Assembly: GCA_964520885.1 (NCBI GenBank) | Contig: CAZFQD010000125.1 | Coordinates: 1-6,178 of the forward strand | Direction of reading: 5' to 3' | From: CAZFQD01 sp964520885 | Lineage (GTDB): Bacteria > Bacillota > Clostridia > Oscillospirales > SIG519 | DNA: 6,178 nucleotides | Part shown: piece after piece, positions 1 through 6,048 of the stretch | How positions within the stretch are numbered: the stretch's first letter is position 1 | Layout: every line of letters starts with the position of its first letter | The notes under the pieces: generated by a model | Told to the model about the DNA's origin: nothing | Database searches by the model: none | The model's input: the letters and a program-made list of their open reading frames with translations, nothing else | Made by a program: the position numbers and the translations under genes

Positions 1-1164
1 GTATTATATTTTGACTGTATATCTGGCATTAGCGGAGATATGACAGTATCAGCTTTACTTGATTTAGGAATAGATAAGGAACTCTTTTTAAGTGAAATTA
101 AAAAATTAAATTTAGAATGTGAAATTAACATTGATACAACAGAAAAAAACGGTATAAAGGCTAACACCTTTACAGTTATAGAACATAGACATGAGAACGG
201 TAATCATCATAATCATATTGGTCTATCAAAAATAAGCAAGTTAATAAACGAAAGCACTATTAGTAATAATGCTAAAGAAATATCTATAAAGATATTCACT
301 CTTTTGGCACAAGCAGAGGCAAATGTTCATGGAGTAAGTATAGAAGAAATTCATTTTCATGAAGTGGGTGCTGTTGATTCAATTATTGATATTGTCGGAA
401 CTGCAATATTAATTGATATTTTAAAACCTCAAAGCATTATTTGTTCACCACTAATTGAAAATACGGGAATCGTCAACTGTTCGCATGGTATAATTCCAGT
501 TCCTGTTCCTGCTGTAACAGAGATTTTAAGGCTTAGTAATGTGTCCTTAAAAATAATTAATAATAATTTGGGAGAAAGCATAACTCCAACCGGAGCGGCA
601 ATAATTTGCACCTTAGCAAACAGTTTTACAAATAGCCCTTATATGAAAATTGATAAAATCGGCTATGGTGCAGGAACAAAAGAGTTTGAAAAACCTAATG
701 TTTTGAGAGTGTTTTTAGGAGAAACCGATGAAACACCAAGCGATGTAATTGAAATTGAAACTAATATTGATGATATGTCGCCCGAAATTTTGTCTTTCAC
801 TATGGAAGAATTATTTAAAAACAACGCACTTGATGTTTGGTTTACTCCAATTTATATGAAAAAAAACAGACCTTCATATAAGTTGAGTTTGCTTTGCAAA
901 CAAGAGGATAAAGAAAAATTAATTAGTATAATATTTTCCCAAACCACCACAGCAGGACTTAGAATTAAGCCCTGTGAAAGAATTATTATGCAAAGAGAAA
1001 CTATAACAGTAAAAACTGAATATGGCGAAATTTTGGTTAAAAAATTATGTTATAATAACATAGTAAAATACATACCCGAATATGAAAGTGTAAAAGAGTT
1101 AGCTAATAAATCTAAAATTCCTTTTCAAACTATATATGAATGTGTGAATAAATACTCAAAATGA
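1..1164 (+). CDS. larC: LarC, nickel-pincer cofactor nickel insertase (5' end cut by window edge)
   Basis: LarC (formerly DUF111) inserts nickel into pyridinium-3,5-bisthiocarboxylic acid mononucleotide in a CTP-dependent step, completing the nickel-pincer cofactor of lactate racemase and related LarA enzymes. Frame 1 is open from the first base: the 13 codons before the ATG at position 40 read VLYFDCISGISGD, the conserved LarC N-terminus, so the true start lies a few codons outside the window. In codon numbers counted from base 1, visible family motifs are a His-rich stretch (62-72, five His), HFHEVGAVDSIIDIVG (118-133), TPTGAA (195-200), ETNIDDMSPE (253-262) opening the C-terminal domain, and MKKNRP (286-291). 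The 387 codons match a near full-length protein. Both domains are in one frame, whereas Lactiplantibacillus plantarum splits them as larC1/larC2 joined by frameshifting. No larA, larB or larE is visible; they may lie upstream. The family call is very secure; the physiological substrate enzyme is unknown. Confidence 0.95.
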   Translation, partial: VLYFDCISGISGDMTVSALLDLGIDKELFLSEIKKLNLECEINIDTTEKNGIKANTFTVIEHRHENGNHHNHIGLSKISKLINESTISNNAKEISIKIFTLLAQAEANVHGVSIEEIHFHEVGAVDSIIDIVGTAILIDILKPQSIICSPLIENTGIVNCSHGIIPVPVPAVTEILRLSNVSLKIINNNLGESITPTGAAIICTLANSFTNSPYMKIDKIGYGAGTKEFEKPNVLRVFLGETDETPSDVIEIETNIDDMSPEILSFTMEELFKNNALDVWFTPIYMKKNRPSYKLSLLCKQEDKEKLISIIFSQTTTAGLRIKPCERIIMQRETITVKTEYGEILVKKLCYNNIVKYIPEYESVKELANKSKIPFQTIYECVNKYSK

Positions 1165-1173
1165 ATAAATCAT

Positions 1174-1202
1174 TTGCAAATATTTCACTTTTATAATATA
1201 AT
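1174..1202 (+). promoter_or_regulatory. Sigma-A type promoter for the aminotransferase-purB operon
   Basis: A -35 box TTGCAA (1174-1179) and a perfect -10 box TATAAT (1197-1202) are separated by the ideal 17 bp, starting 10 bp after the larC stop codon. Transcription would start near 1209, giving a leader of about 40 nt, too short for a typical riboswitch. The -35 box lies inside a 10-bp perfect palindrome, ATTTGCAAAT (1172-1181). A second overlapping TATAAT occurs at 1192-1197, but nothing resembling a -35 box sits at the right distance from it. No intrinsic terminator is seen between larC and this promoter, so read-through from larC remains possible. Confidence 0.75.
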
Positions 1203-1230
1203 AGTATTGTAATTCTACTTATTATTATAT

Positions 1231-1236
1231 AGGAGG
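1231..1236 (+). promoter_or_regulatory. Ribosome binding site of the aminotransferase gene
   Basis: A perfect AGGAGG lies 12 nt before the ATG at 1249. The spacing is somewhat long, but no start codon lies closer in this frame, and the next ATG (codon 6, position 1264) would be 27 nt away. The site therefore supports the start at 1249. Confidence 0.75.
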
Positions 1237-1248
1237 CAGTTTTTATTT

Positions 1249-2529
1249 ATGGAACTTGCAAAAATGAGCAAAAACGAGTTACAAGACATTTTAAAAAATT
1301 TAAAAGAAAAACATGAGGAATTCAAGTCTAAGAATTTAAAACTTGATATGTCTCGAGGAAAGCCGGGAGCAGACCAACTTGATATTATAGAGGGTATGCT
1401 TTCAGCAATTAAATCTAATAAGGATTGTTTTACTGAGTATGGAATAGATTGCAGAAATTATGGTGCATTAGAAGGAATTCCTGAAGCAAAAAAAATATTT
1501 GCAGATATTTTAGGTGCTAATCCAGATGAAGTTTTGGTTGGAGGAAACTCCTCATTAAATATTATGTATGACACTATTGCAAGAGCAATGTCTTTTGGTG
1601 TAGTAGGTAGTGAAAAACCATGGGGAAAATACGATAAAATTAAATTTTTATGTCCTTCTCCGGGATACGATAGACATTTTTCAATCTGCCAACTGTTTAA
1701 TATTGAAATGATAACTATTGATATGACAGCACAGGGACCGGATATGGATACTGTTGAAAAATTAACATCACAGGACGAATTGATTAAAGGTATTTGGTGT
1801 GTTCCAATGTATTCAAACCCTGAGGGAATTACTTTTTCTGATGAGGTTGTAAAAAGATTAGCTAATTTAAAACCAAAAGCAAAAGATTTTAGAATAATGT
1901 GGGATAATGCCTATGCTGTTCATCATTTGTCAGAAAAGCCTGATAAACTATTAAATATATTTGAAGAATGTAAGAAAGCAAATAATCCTAATTTAGTGTA
2001 TATGTTTGCTTCTACTTCCAAAATTAGTTATCCTGGAGTTGGAGTTGCGGCTTTGGCAACAAGTAGGGAAAATTTAGAACAAATTAAAAAACAAATATTT
2101 GTTCAAACTATTGGACCAGATAAATTAAATCAACTTAGACATATAAAATACTTTAAGGATTTAAACGGCATTAACGAGCAAATGAAAAAACATAGAAAAA
2201 TTTTGAAACCTAAATTTGATACTGTTTTAAACAAATTAGATGAGGAATTTAAGGGGCTTGAAATTGCTTATTGGAACAAGCCAAATGGTGGCTATTTCAT
2301 TTCATTTAATACTATAGATGGTTGTGCAAAGAGGACTTTAGAATTGGCAAAAGAGGCAGGAGTTACAATGACTCCGGCAGGAGCAACTTTTCCTTACGGA
2401 AAAGACCCTAATGATAGAAATATTAGAATTGCACCTACTTATCCTCCAATTAGCGAACTGAAAATTGCTATGGATTTATTTTGTGTTTGTGTAAAAATTG
2501 CTTGTATAGAAAAACTTTTAGATAAGTAA
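1249..2529 (+). CDS. Type Ic aspartate aminotransferase (PLP-dependent, fold type I)
   Basis: This cytoplasmic PLP enzyme most likely interconverts aspartate/2-oxoglutarate and oxaloacetate/glutamate. It resembles the type Ic aminotransferases (Pfam PF12897 group, such as Corynebacterium glutamicum AspT) rather than the classical AspC/type Ib enzymes. Visible features, in order: the subgroup N-terminal signature DMSRGKPGADQLD (33-45), RNYGALEGIPEA (about 68-79), the phosphate-binding loop GGNSS (98-102), PSPGYDRHF (136-144), the cofactor-contacting Asn190 in NPEG, Asp219 and Tyr222 in WDNAY, the Schiff-base Lys258 in STSKISYPG, and Arg393 in NIRIAP, which binds the substrate carboxylate. The C-terminal helix FCVCVKIACIEKLL is also typical of the group. 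The 426 residues match the usual length and all key catalytic residues are present. It is first in a two-gene operon with purB, 14 nt downstream. Substrate specificity is inferred from the subgroup; some other amino acid cannot be excluded. Confidence 0.9.
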   Translation: MELAKMSKNELQDILKNLKEKHEEFKSKNLKLDMSRGKPGADQLDIIEGMLSAIKSNKDCFTEYGIDCRNYGALEGIPEAKKIFADILGANPDEVLVGGNSSLNIMYDTIARAMSFGVVGSEKPWGKYDKIKFLCPSPGYDRHFSICQLFNIEMITIDMTAQGPDMDTVEKLTSQDELIKGIWCVPMYSNPEGITFSDEVVKRLANLKPKAKDFRIMWDNAYAVHHLSEKPDKLLNIFEECKKANNPNLVYMFASTSKISYPGVGVAALATSRENLEQIKKQIFVQTIGPDKLNQLRHIKYFKDLNGINEQMKKHRKILKPKFDTVLNKLDEEFKGLEIAYWNKPNGGYFISFNTIDGCAKRTLELAKEAGVTMTPAGATFPYGKDPNDRNIRIAPTYPPISELKIAMDLFCVCVKIACIEKLLDK

Positions 2530-2535
2530 AGGAGG
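2530..2535 (+). promoter_or_regulatory. Ribosome binding site that fixes the TTG start of purB
   Basis: AGGAGG begins on the base after the TAA stop of the aminotransferase and lies 8 nt before the TTG at 2544, which is ideal spacing. Its contact with the upstream stop codon suggests that translation of purB may be helped by ribosomes finishing the first gene. The first in-frame ATG is codon 18, which would remove conserved N-terminal residues. Confidence 0.85.
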
Positions 2536-2543
2536 TTTTATAA

Positions 2544-3974
2544 TTGAGTAAAACATATGATAGCCCTTTTAATTCAAGATATGCTTCGTCCGAAATGCAG
2601 GAAATTTTTTCGCCTGACAAGAAATTTAAAACATGGAGAAGTCTTTGGGTTGCTTTGGCTAAGGCAGAACAAAAATATGGTTTGAATATTTCTAATGAGC
2701 AAATTGCACAGCTTGAAAAGTTCAAGGATAAAATTAACTATGATGTTGCAGAAAAGAGAGAAAAAGAAGTTAGGCACGATGTAATGGCTCATATTTTTGC
2801 TTATGGAGAGCAATGCCCTTTAGCTAAACCAATTATTCATTTAGGAGCTACTTCTTGTTATGTTGGAGATAATACAGATATAATTATTATGAAGGAAGGC
2901 TTAATTTTAATAAGAAAAAAGTTGCTTAATGTCATTGCATTACTTTCAGATTTTGCATTAAAATATAAAGCTTTGCCTACTCTTGCATATACTCATTTGC
3001 AACCGGCTCAGTTAACAACGGTTGGCAAGAGGGCAACTTTATGGCTCAATGAATTGTATATGGATTTACAGGAGTTAGATTTTAGAATTAATTCTTTACA
3101 GTTATTAGGCTCAAAAGGGACAACAGGAACGCAAGCCTCTTTTTTAGAATTATTTGATGAAAACCATAATAAAGTTTTAGCAGTTGAAAATGACATTGCA
3201 AAGCAAATGGGTTTTTATGGAGTAGTAGCAGTTTCAGGTCAAACCTATTCAAGAAAAATAGATTCCTATATTTTGAACACTTTAAGCGGTATTGCTCAAA
3301 GTGCATATAAATTTTCTAATGATTTAAGATTATTGGCAAATTTCAAAGAAATGGAGGAGCCATTTGAAAAACAACAAATAGGCTCATCGGCAATGCCTTA
3401 CAAAAGAAATCCAATGAGAAGTGAAAGAATTGGTGCTTTGGCAAGGTATGTAATAGCGGATACAATTAACCCAGCAATAACTGCTTCAACCCAATGGTTT
3501 GAGAGAACACTTGACGATAGTGCTAACAAAAGAATATCAATGGCAGAAGGTTTTTTGGCAGTTGATGCTATATTAAATTTATATATTAATGTTGCTGACG
3601 GTCTTGTAGTTTATCCTAAGGTCATAAGGCAAAGAGTAATGAAAGAGTTGCCCTTTATGGCAACTGAAAATATAATGATGTCTGCTGTTAAAAAAGGTGG
3701 GGACAGGCAACAGCTTCACGAAAGAATTAGAGAACATTCATTAGCTTCGTCTATAATAGTAAAAGAGCAAGGTTTAGAAAACGACCTAATTGAAAGAATA
3801 TCTAATGATAGTTCATTTGGATTAAATCAAAAAGAATTAAATGATATTCTTTTACCGGAAAACTTTATTGGGCGGTCAAAAGAACAGGTTGAAGATTTTA
3901 TAGTAAAAATTATTAAGCCTTTACTTGAAAAAAATAAAGACATAATTGGAATTAATATTGAATTAAATGTCTAA
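2544..3974 (+). CDS. purB: Adenylosuccinate lyase, long form resembling the animal enzyme
   Basis: PurB acts twice in purine synthesis: it splits SAICAR to AICAR and adenylosuccinate to AMP, releasing fumarate each time. It belongs to the fumarase/aspartase superfamily and works as a homotetramer whose active sites combine several subunits. Visible motifs are RYASSEM near the N-terminus, RHDVMAH with His78 (matching the catalytic His of other PurB proteins), THLQPAQLTTVGKR with the second catalytic His151, KGTTGTQASF (191-200), GQTYSRK, and the superfamily signature loop GSSAMPYKRNP (280-290) carrying the catalytic Ser281/Ser282 and Lys287. Its 476 residues exceed the roughly 430 of Bacillus subtilis PurB and match the long, human-ADSL-like clade. 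The start is TTG, backed by an ideal ribosome binding site and the conserved N-terminus. It is the second gene of the operon with the aspartate aminotransferase, and no other pur gene is in view. The assignment is very secure. Confidence 0.97.
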   Translation: MSKTYDSPFNSRYASSEMQEIFSPDKKFKTWRSLWVALAKAEQKYGLNISNEQIAQLEKFKDKINYDVAEKREKEVRHDVMAHIFAYGEQCPLAKPIIHLGATSCYVGDNTDIIIMKEGLILIRKKLLNVIALLSDFALKYKALPTLAYTHLQPAQLTTVGKRATLWLNELYMDLQELDFRINSLQLLGSKGTTGTQASFLELFDENHNKVLAVENDIAKQMGFYGVVAVSGQTYSRKIDSYILNTLSGIAQSAYKFSNDLRLLANFKEMEEPFEKQQIGSSAMPYKRNPMRSERIGALARYVIADTINPAITASTQWFERTLDDSANKRISMAEGFLAVDAILNLYINVADGLVVYPKVIRQRVMKELPFMATENIMMSAVKKGGDRQQLHERIREHSLASSIIVKEQGLENDLIERISNDSSFGLNQKELNDILLPENFIGRSKEQVEDFIVKIIKPLLEKNKDIIGINIELNV

Positions 3975-4008
3975 ACATTAAAAACAATTTTTTAGTAGTT
4001 TTTAGGCA

Positions 4009-4037
4009 TTGCAATTTTATCTCAAATAAGGTATAAT
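4009..4037 (+). promoter_or_regulatory. Sigma-A type promoter for the nucleotide-sugar dehydratase gene
   Basis: TTGCAA (4009-4014) and TATAAT (4032-4037) are spaced by exactly 17 bp, with an expected start of transcription near 4044 and a leader of about 50 nt. The -35 box lies in the 8-bp palindrome ATTGCAAT (4008-4015). Box sequences and spacing are identical to those of the promoter at 1174-1202. Its place between purB and the dehydratase implies that the latter is transcribed separately. Confidence 0.75.
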
Positions 4038-4080
4038 AATTCAAATTAAATAGATTAGTAAAAAGAAAAAATTATGATTT

Positions 4081-4087
4081 GGGGGAG
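4081..4087 (+). promoter_or_regulatory. Ribosome binding site that fixes the TTG start of the dehydratase
   Basis: GGGGGAG ends 7 nt before the TTG at 4095. The first in-frame ATG is codon 75, which would remove the first two membrane segments, so the TTG start is well supported. Confidence 0.8.
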
Positions 4088-4094
4088 TTAAAGA

Positions 4095-6011
4095 TTGAAA
4101 AAATTAACAAGTATATTTATTTTAATAGTTGCGGATATTTCTATTGTAGTAGTTTCGTTATTTTTTGCAATTCTAATAAAAAATGATTGGAATATTGAAG
4201 ATTATTTTGCTCAACGCTTTTTATTTTTGTTAGTTTTACATTGCGGAATAACTATTATTACAAACAGCATATTTAATTGCTATAATAATGTTTGGGCACA
4301 TGCAGGTGCTACCGATATGGTTAGAATGACAGGTTCTATTACTACATCATTAATTCTAACTGAAACTCTTTTAATCGCTCAACACTATTTATTTGCAGAA
4401 TTAAATATTGAACTTTTAAAATTAATCCCAGTTGTCTTAATTGCAGTATTTATTGAACTGTTTTTAATGTCAGTTCTAAGATTTTCTTATAGAATTTATA
4501 ATGGAATAAAAGGTAGCATAAAACATTTAAGAAACATTGGAGCAAAGAGAATTTTAATAGTTGGAGGTTCTGAAAATCACTCTTATATTATTGATAGAAT
4601 ATTTAAAGATTATGATGGAAATTGCAAAATAGTAGCAGTTTTATGCGAAGATAAGGACATTTCGGGACTTCGCATTTCAGGAGTTGACATTTTATTTGGA
4701 AATATTGATATATTAGATGAGGTAATTGAAAAATACCGAATTAATGAAGTAGTTGTTGGCGAAAAGGTAATAAATAATAATGAATTAAGAAAGATATATA
4801 GTATTTGTAATATATTGAAATGCGAAGTAAAACTTTATTCTGGAATAGTTTATTTAACTGAAGAGAATTTTTTGAATAAAGGTTCATTGAGACATGTTAA
4901 AATAGAGGATTTATTAGGTAGAAATGAAATAATATTTAACAATATAGAGGCTAAAGAATTTATTAGAGGAAAAGTTATTTTTGTAACAGGTGGAGCAGGC
5001 TCGATTGGCTCAGAAATTTGTCGTCAAGTTTTAGATTTTGGATGTAAATTGTTAATAGCATTTGATATTCATGAAAATGGTTTGTTTGAATTGGAAAACG
5101 AATTATTAAAAAAATATGATAGAGATAGATTTATAATTAAAGTGGGTTCAATTAGAGATTCAAAAAGATTTGATTATATTTTTTCAAAATATCCTCCACA
5201 AATTGTTTTTCATGCTGCCGCACATAAGCATGTACCTTTAATGGAAAAAAATCCGGGAGAAGCCATAAAAAATAATGTTTTTGGAACAAATAATGTAGCG
5301 GCAAAAGCTATTCAATATAATGTTGAAAACTTTATATTAATATCTACTGATAAAGCTGTTAATCCAACTAATATTATGGGTGCTTCTAAAAGAATAGCAG
5401 AACTTTTAATAAAAACATTAAATAATAATAATAATAAAACAAAGTTATCAGCAGTTCGTTTTGGTAATGTTTTGGGAAGTAATGGAAGTGTTATTCCTAC
5501 TTTTAGAAATCAAATAGAGGCTGGAGGGCCTGTTACTGTTACTCATCCTGAAATAACAAGGTATTTTATGACTATTCCTGAGGCAGTAACTCTTGTATTA
5601 CAGGCAGGGCATATGTCAACAGGAGGAGAAATTTTCGAACTCGATATGGGTGAGCCAATAAAAATATATGATTTAGCTTGTGAAATGATAAAGCTCTCTG
5701 GATATGAACCGGAAACAGATATTAAAATTGAATTTTCAGGACTTAGACCAGGTGAAAAGTTATTCGAAGAATTAAGTCTTGAAAGTGAAATATTAGAGCC
5801 AACATCTAATGACAAAATATTTATATGCAAGTGTGACACTAATAAAGAAGAACTTATTGAAAATATTAATAAGTTAAGAGACTTAATAGATACCGACGAT
5901 AGAAATAATGTTGCAAAAGGTGTAAAGACAATTGTTAATGAATATGAAACCTCAACTTTTGAACTTGATGATAAATCGGTATTTGAAAGTGAAATTGAAT
6001 TAGAAAATTAA
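4095..6011 (+). CDS. Membrane-anchored nucleotide-sugar 4,6-dehydratase (CapD/PglF/WbpM/EpsC group)
   Basis: Long-form enzymes of this group convert UDP-GlcNAc (or a similar UDP-sugar) to the 4-keto-6-deoxy sugar, the first step toward sugars such as bacillosamine or QuiNAc for capsules, exopolysaccharide or protein glycans. About four membrane segments are visible (residues 6-28, 42-63, 80-100 and 107-128), followed by a first Rossmann-like domain (about 150-280) and a catalytic extended-SDR domain (about 290-600). The NAD loop is TGGAGSIGSE (298-307). The probable catalytic triad is Thr418-Asp419-Lys420 in STDKA. Met428 replaces the usual SDR tyrosine while Lys432 is kept, as in PglF and WbpM. 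HKHVPLME (377-384), RFGNVLGS (455-462) and LRPGEK (550-555) are also typical. The first domain reads VGGSENH (156-162) where most relatives have a glycine-rich VGAGxAG-type loop, so its nucleotide binding may be changed. The start is TTG, with its own promoter. No glycosyltransferase or later sugar-modifying enzyme is in view, so the final sugar is unknown. Confidence 0.93.
   Translation: MKKLTSIFILIVADISIVVVSLFFAILIKNDWNIEDYFAQRFLFLLVLHCGITIITNSIFNCYNNVWAHAGATDMVRMTGSITTSLILTETLLIAQHYLFAELNIELLKLIPVVLIAVFIELFLMSVLRFSYRIYNGIKGSIKHLRNIGAKRILIVGGSENHSYIIDRIFKDYDGNCKIVAVLCEDKDISGLRISGVDILFGNIDILDEVIEKYRINEVVVGEKVINNNELRKIYSICNILKCEVKLYSGIVYLTEENFLNKGSLRHVKIEDLLGRNEIIFNNIEAKEFIRGKVIFVTGGAGSIGSEICRQVLDFGCKLLIAFDIHENGLFELENELLKKYDRDRFIIKVGSIRDSKRFDYIFSKYPPQIVFHAAAHKHVPLMEKNPGEAIKNNVFGTNNVAAKAIQYNVENFILISTDKAVNPTNIMGASKRIAELLIKTLNNNNNKTKLSAVRFGNVLGSNGSVIPTFRNQIEAGGPVTVTHPEITRYFMTIPEAVTLVLQAGHMSTGGEIFELDMGEPIKIYDLACEMIKLSGYEPETDIKIEFSGLRPGEKLFEELSLESEILEPTSNDKIFICKCDTNKEELIENINKLRDLIDTDDRNNVAKGVKTIVNEYETSTFELDDKSVFESEIELEN
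5421..5435 (+). repeat. In-frame (AAT)5 trinucleotide repeat
   Basis: Five perfect AAT units encode Asn443-Asn447 of the dehydratase, just before the strand leading to the conserved RFGNVLGS motif. Relatives have a variable surface loop here, so changes in unit number would probably be tolerated and would keep the frame. It may be no more than AT-rich drift. Confidence 0.6.
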
Positions 6012-6048
6012 TTGTAATATTTTTTTCCTAATAGTTAATAATATTATA

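Noticed and set aside
429..611. Minus-strand open frame of 60 codons within larC.
   Set aside because: It is antisense to conserved LarC motifs, including TPTGAA, and has no ribosome binding site or recognisable domain.
859..866. Run of eight A in larC (codons 287-289), considered as a programmed frameshift site because of the larC1/larC2 case.
   Set aside because: Both LarC domains are already in one open frame and conserved motifs continue across the run without a shift, so no frameshift is needed.
1203..1248. Riboswitch or T-box leader before the aminotransferase operon.
   Set aside because: The predicted leader is only about 40 nt, AT-rich and without any recognisable conserved core.
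2468..3306. Several minus-strand open frames (2468-2725, 2574-2813, 3008-3196, 3088-3306).
   Set aside because: All lie opposite the clearly coding aminotransferase and purB genes, overlap one another and show no recognisable protein motifs; they are antisense shadows.
3978..4005. Possible terminator after purB: TTAAAAAC (3978-3985) can pair with GTTTTTAG (3998-4005), with a T-rich loop.
   Set aside because: The stem is almost all A-T, the T-run lies in the loop rather than after the stem, and the -35 box of the next promoter follows at once. It is not convincing as an intrinsic terminator.
5543..5839. Minus-strand open frame of 98 codons within the dehydratase gene.
   Set aside because: It is antisense to conserved catalytic-domain sequence, including the LRPGEK motif, is Ser/Ile-rich as expected from a shadow frame, and matches no known family.
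6013..6048. AT-only inverted repeat (6013-6021 with 6040-6048) just after the dehydratase stop, considered as a terminator.
   Set aside because: It has no G-C pairs in the stem, one G-T pair, and its T-run is inside the loop. Such pairings are expected by chance in DNA this AT-rich.
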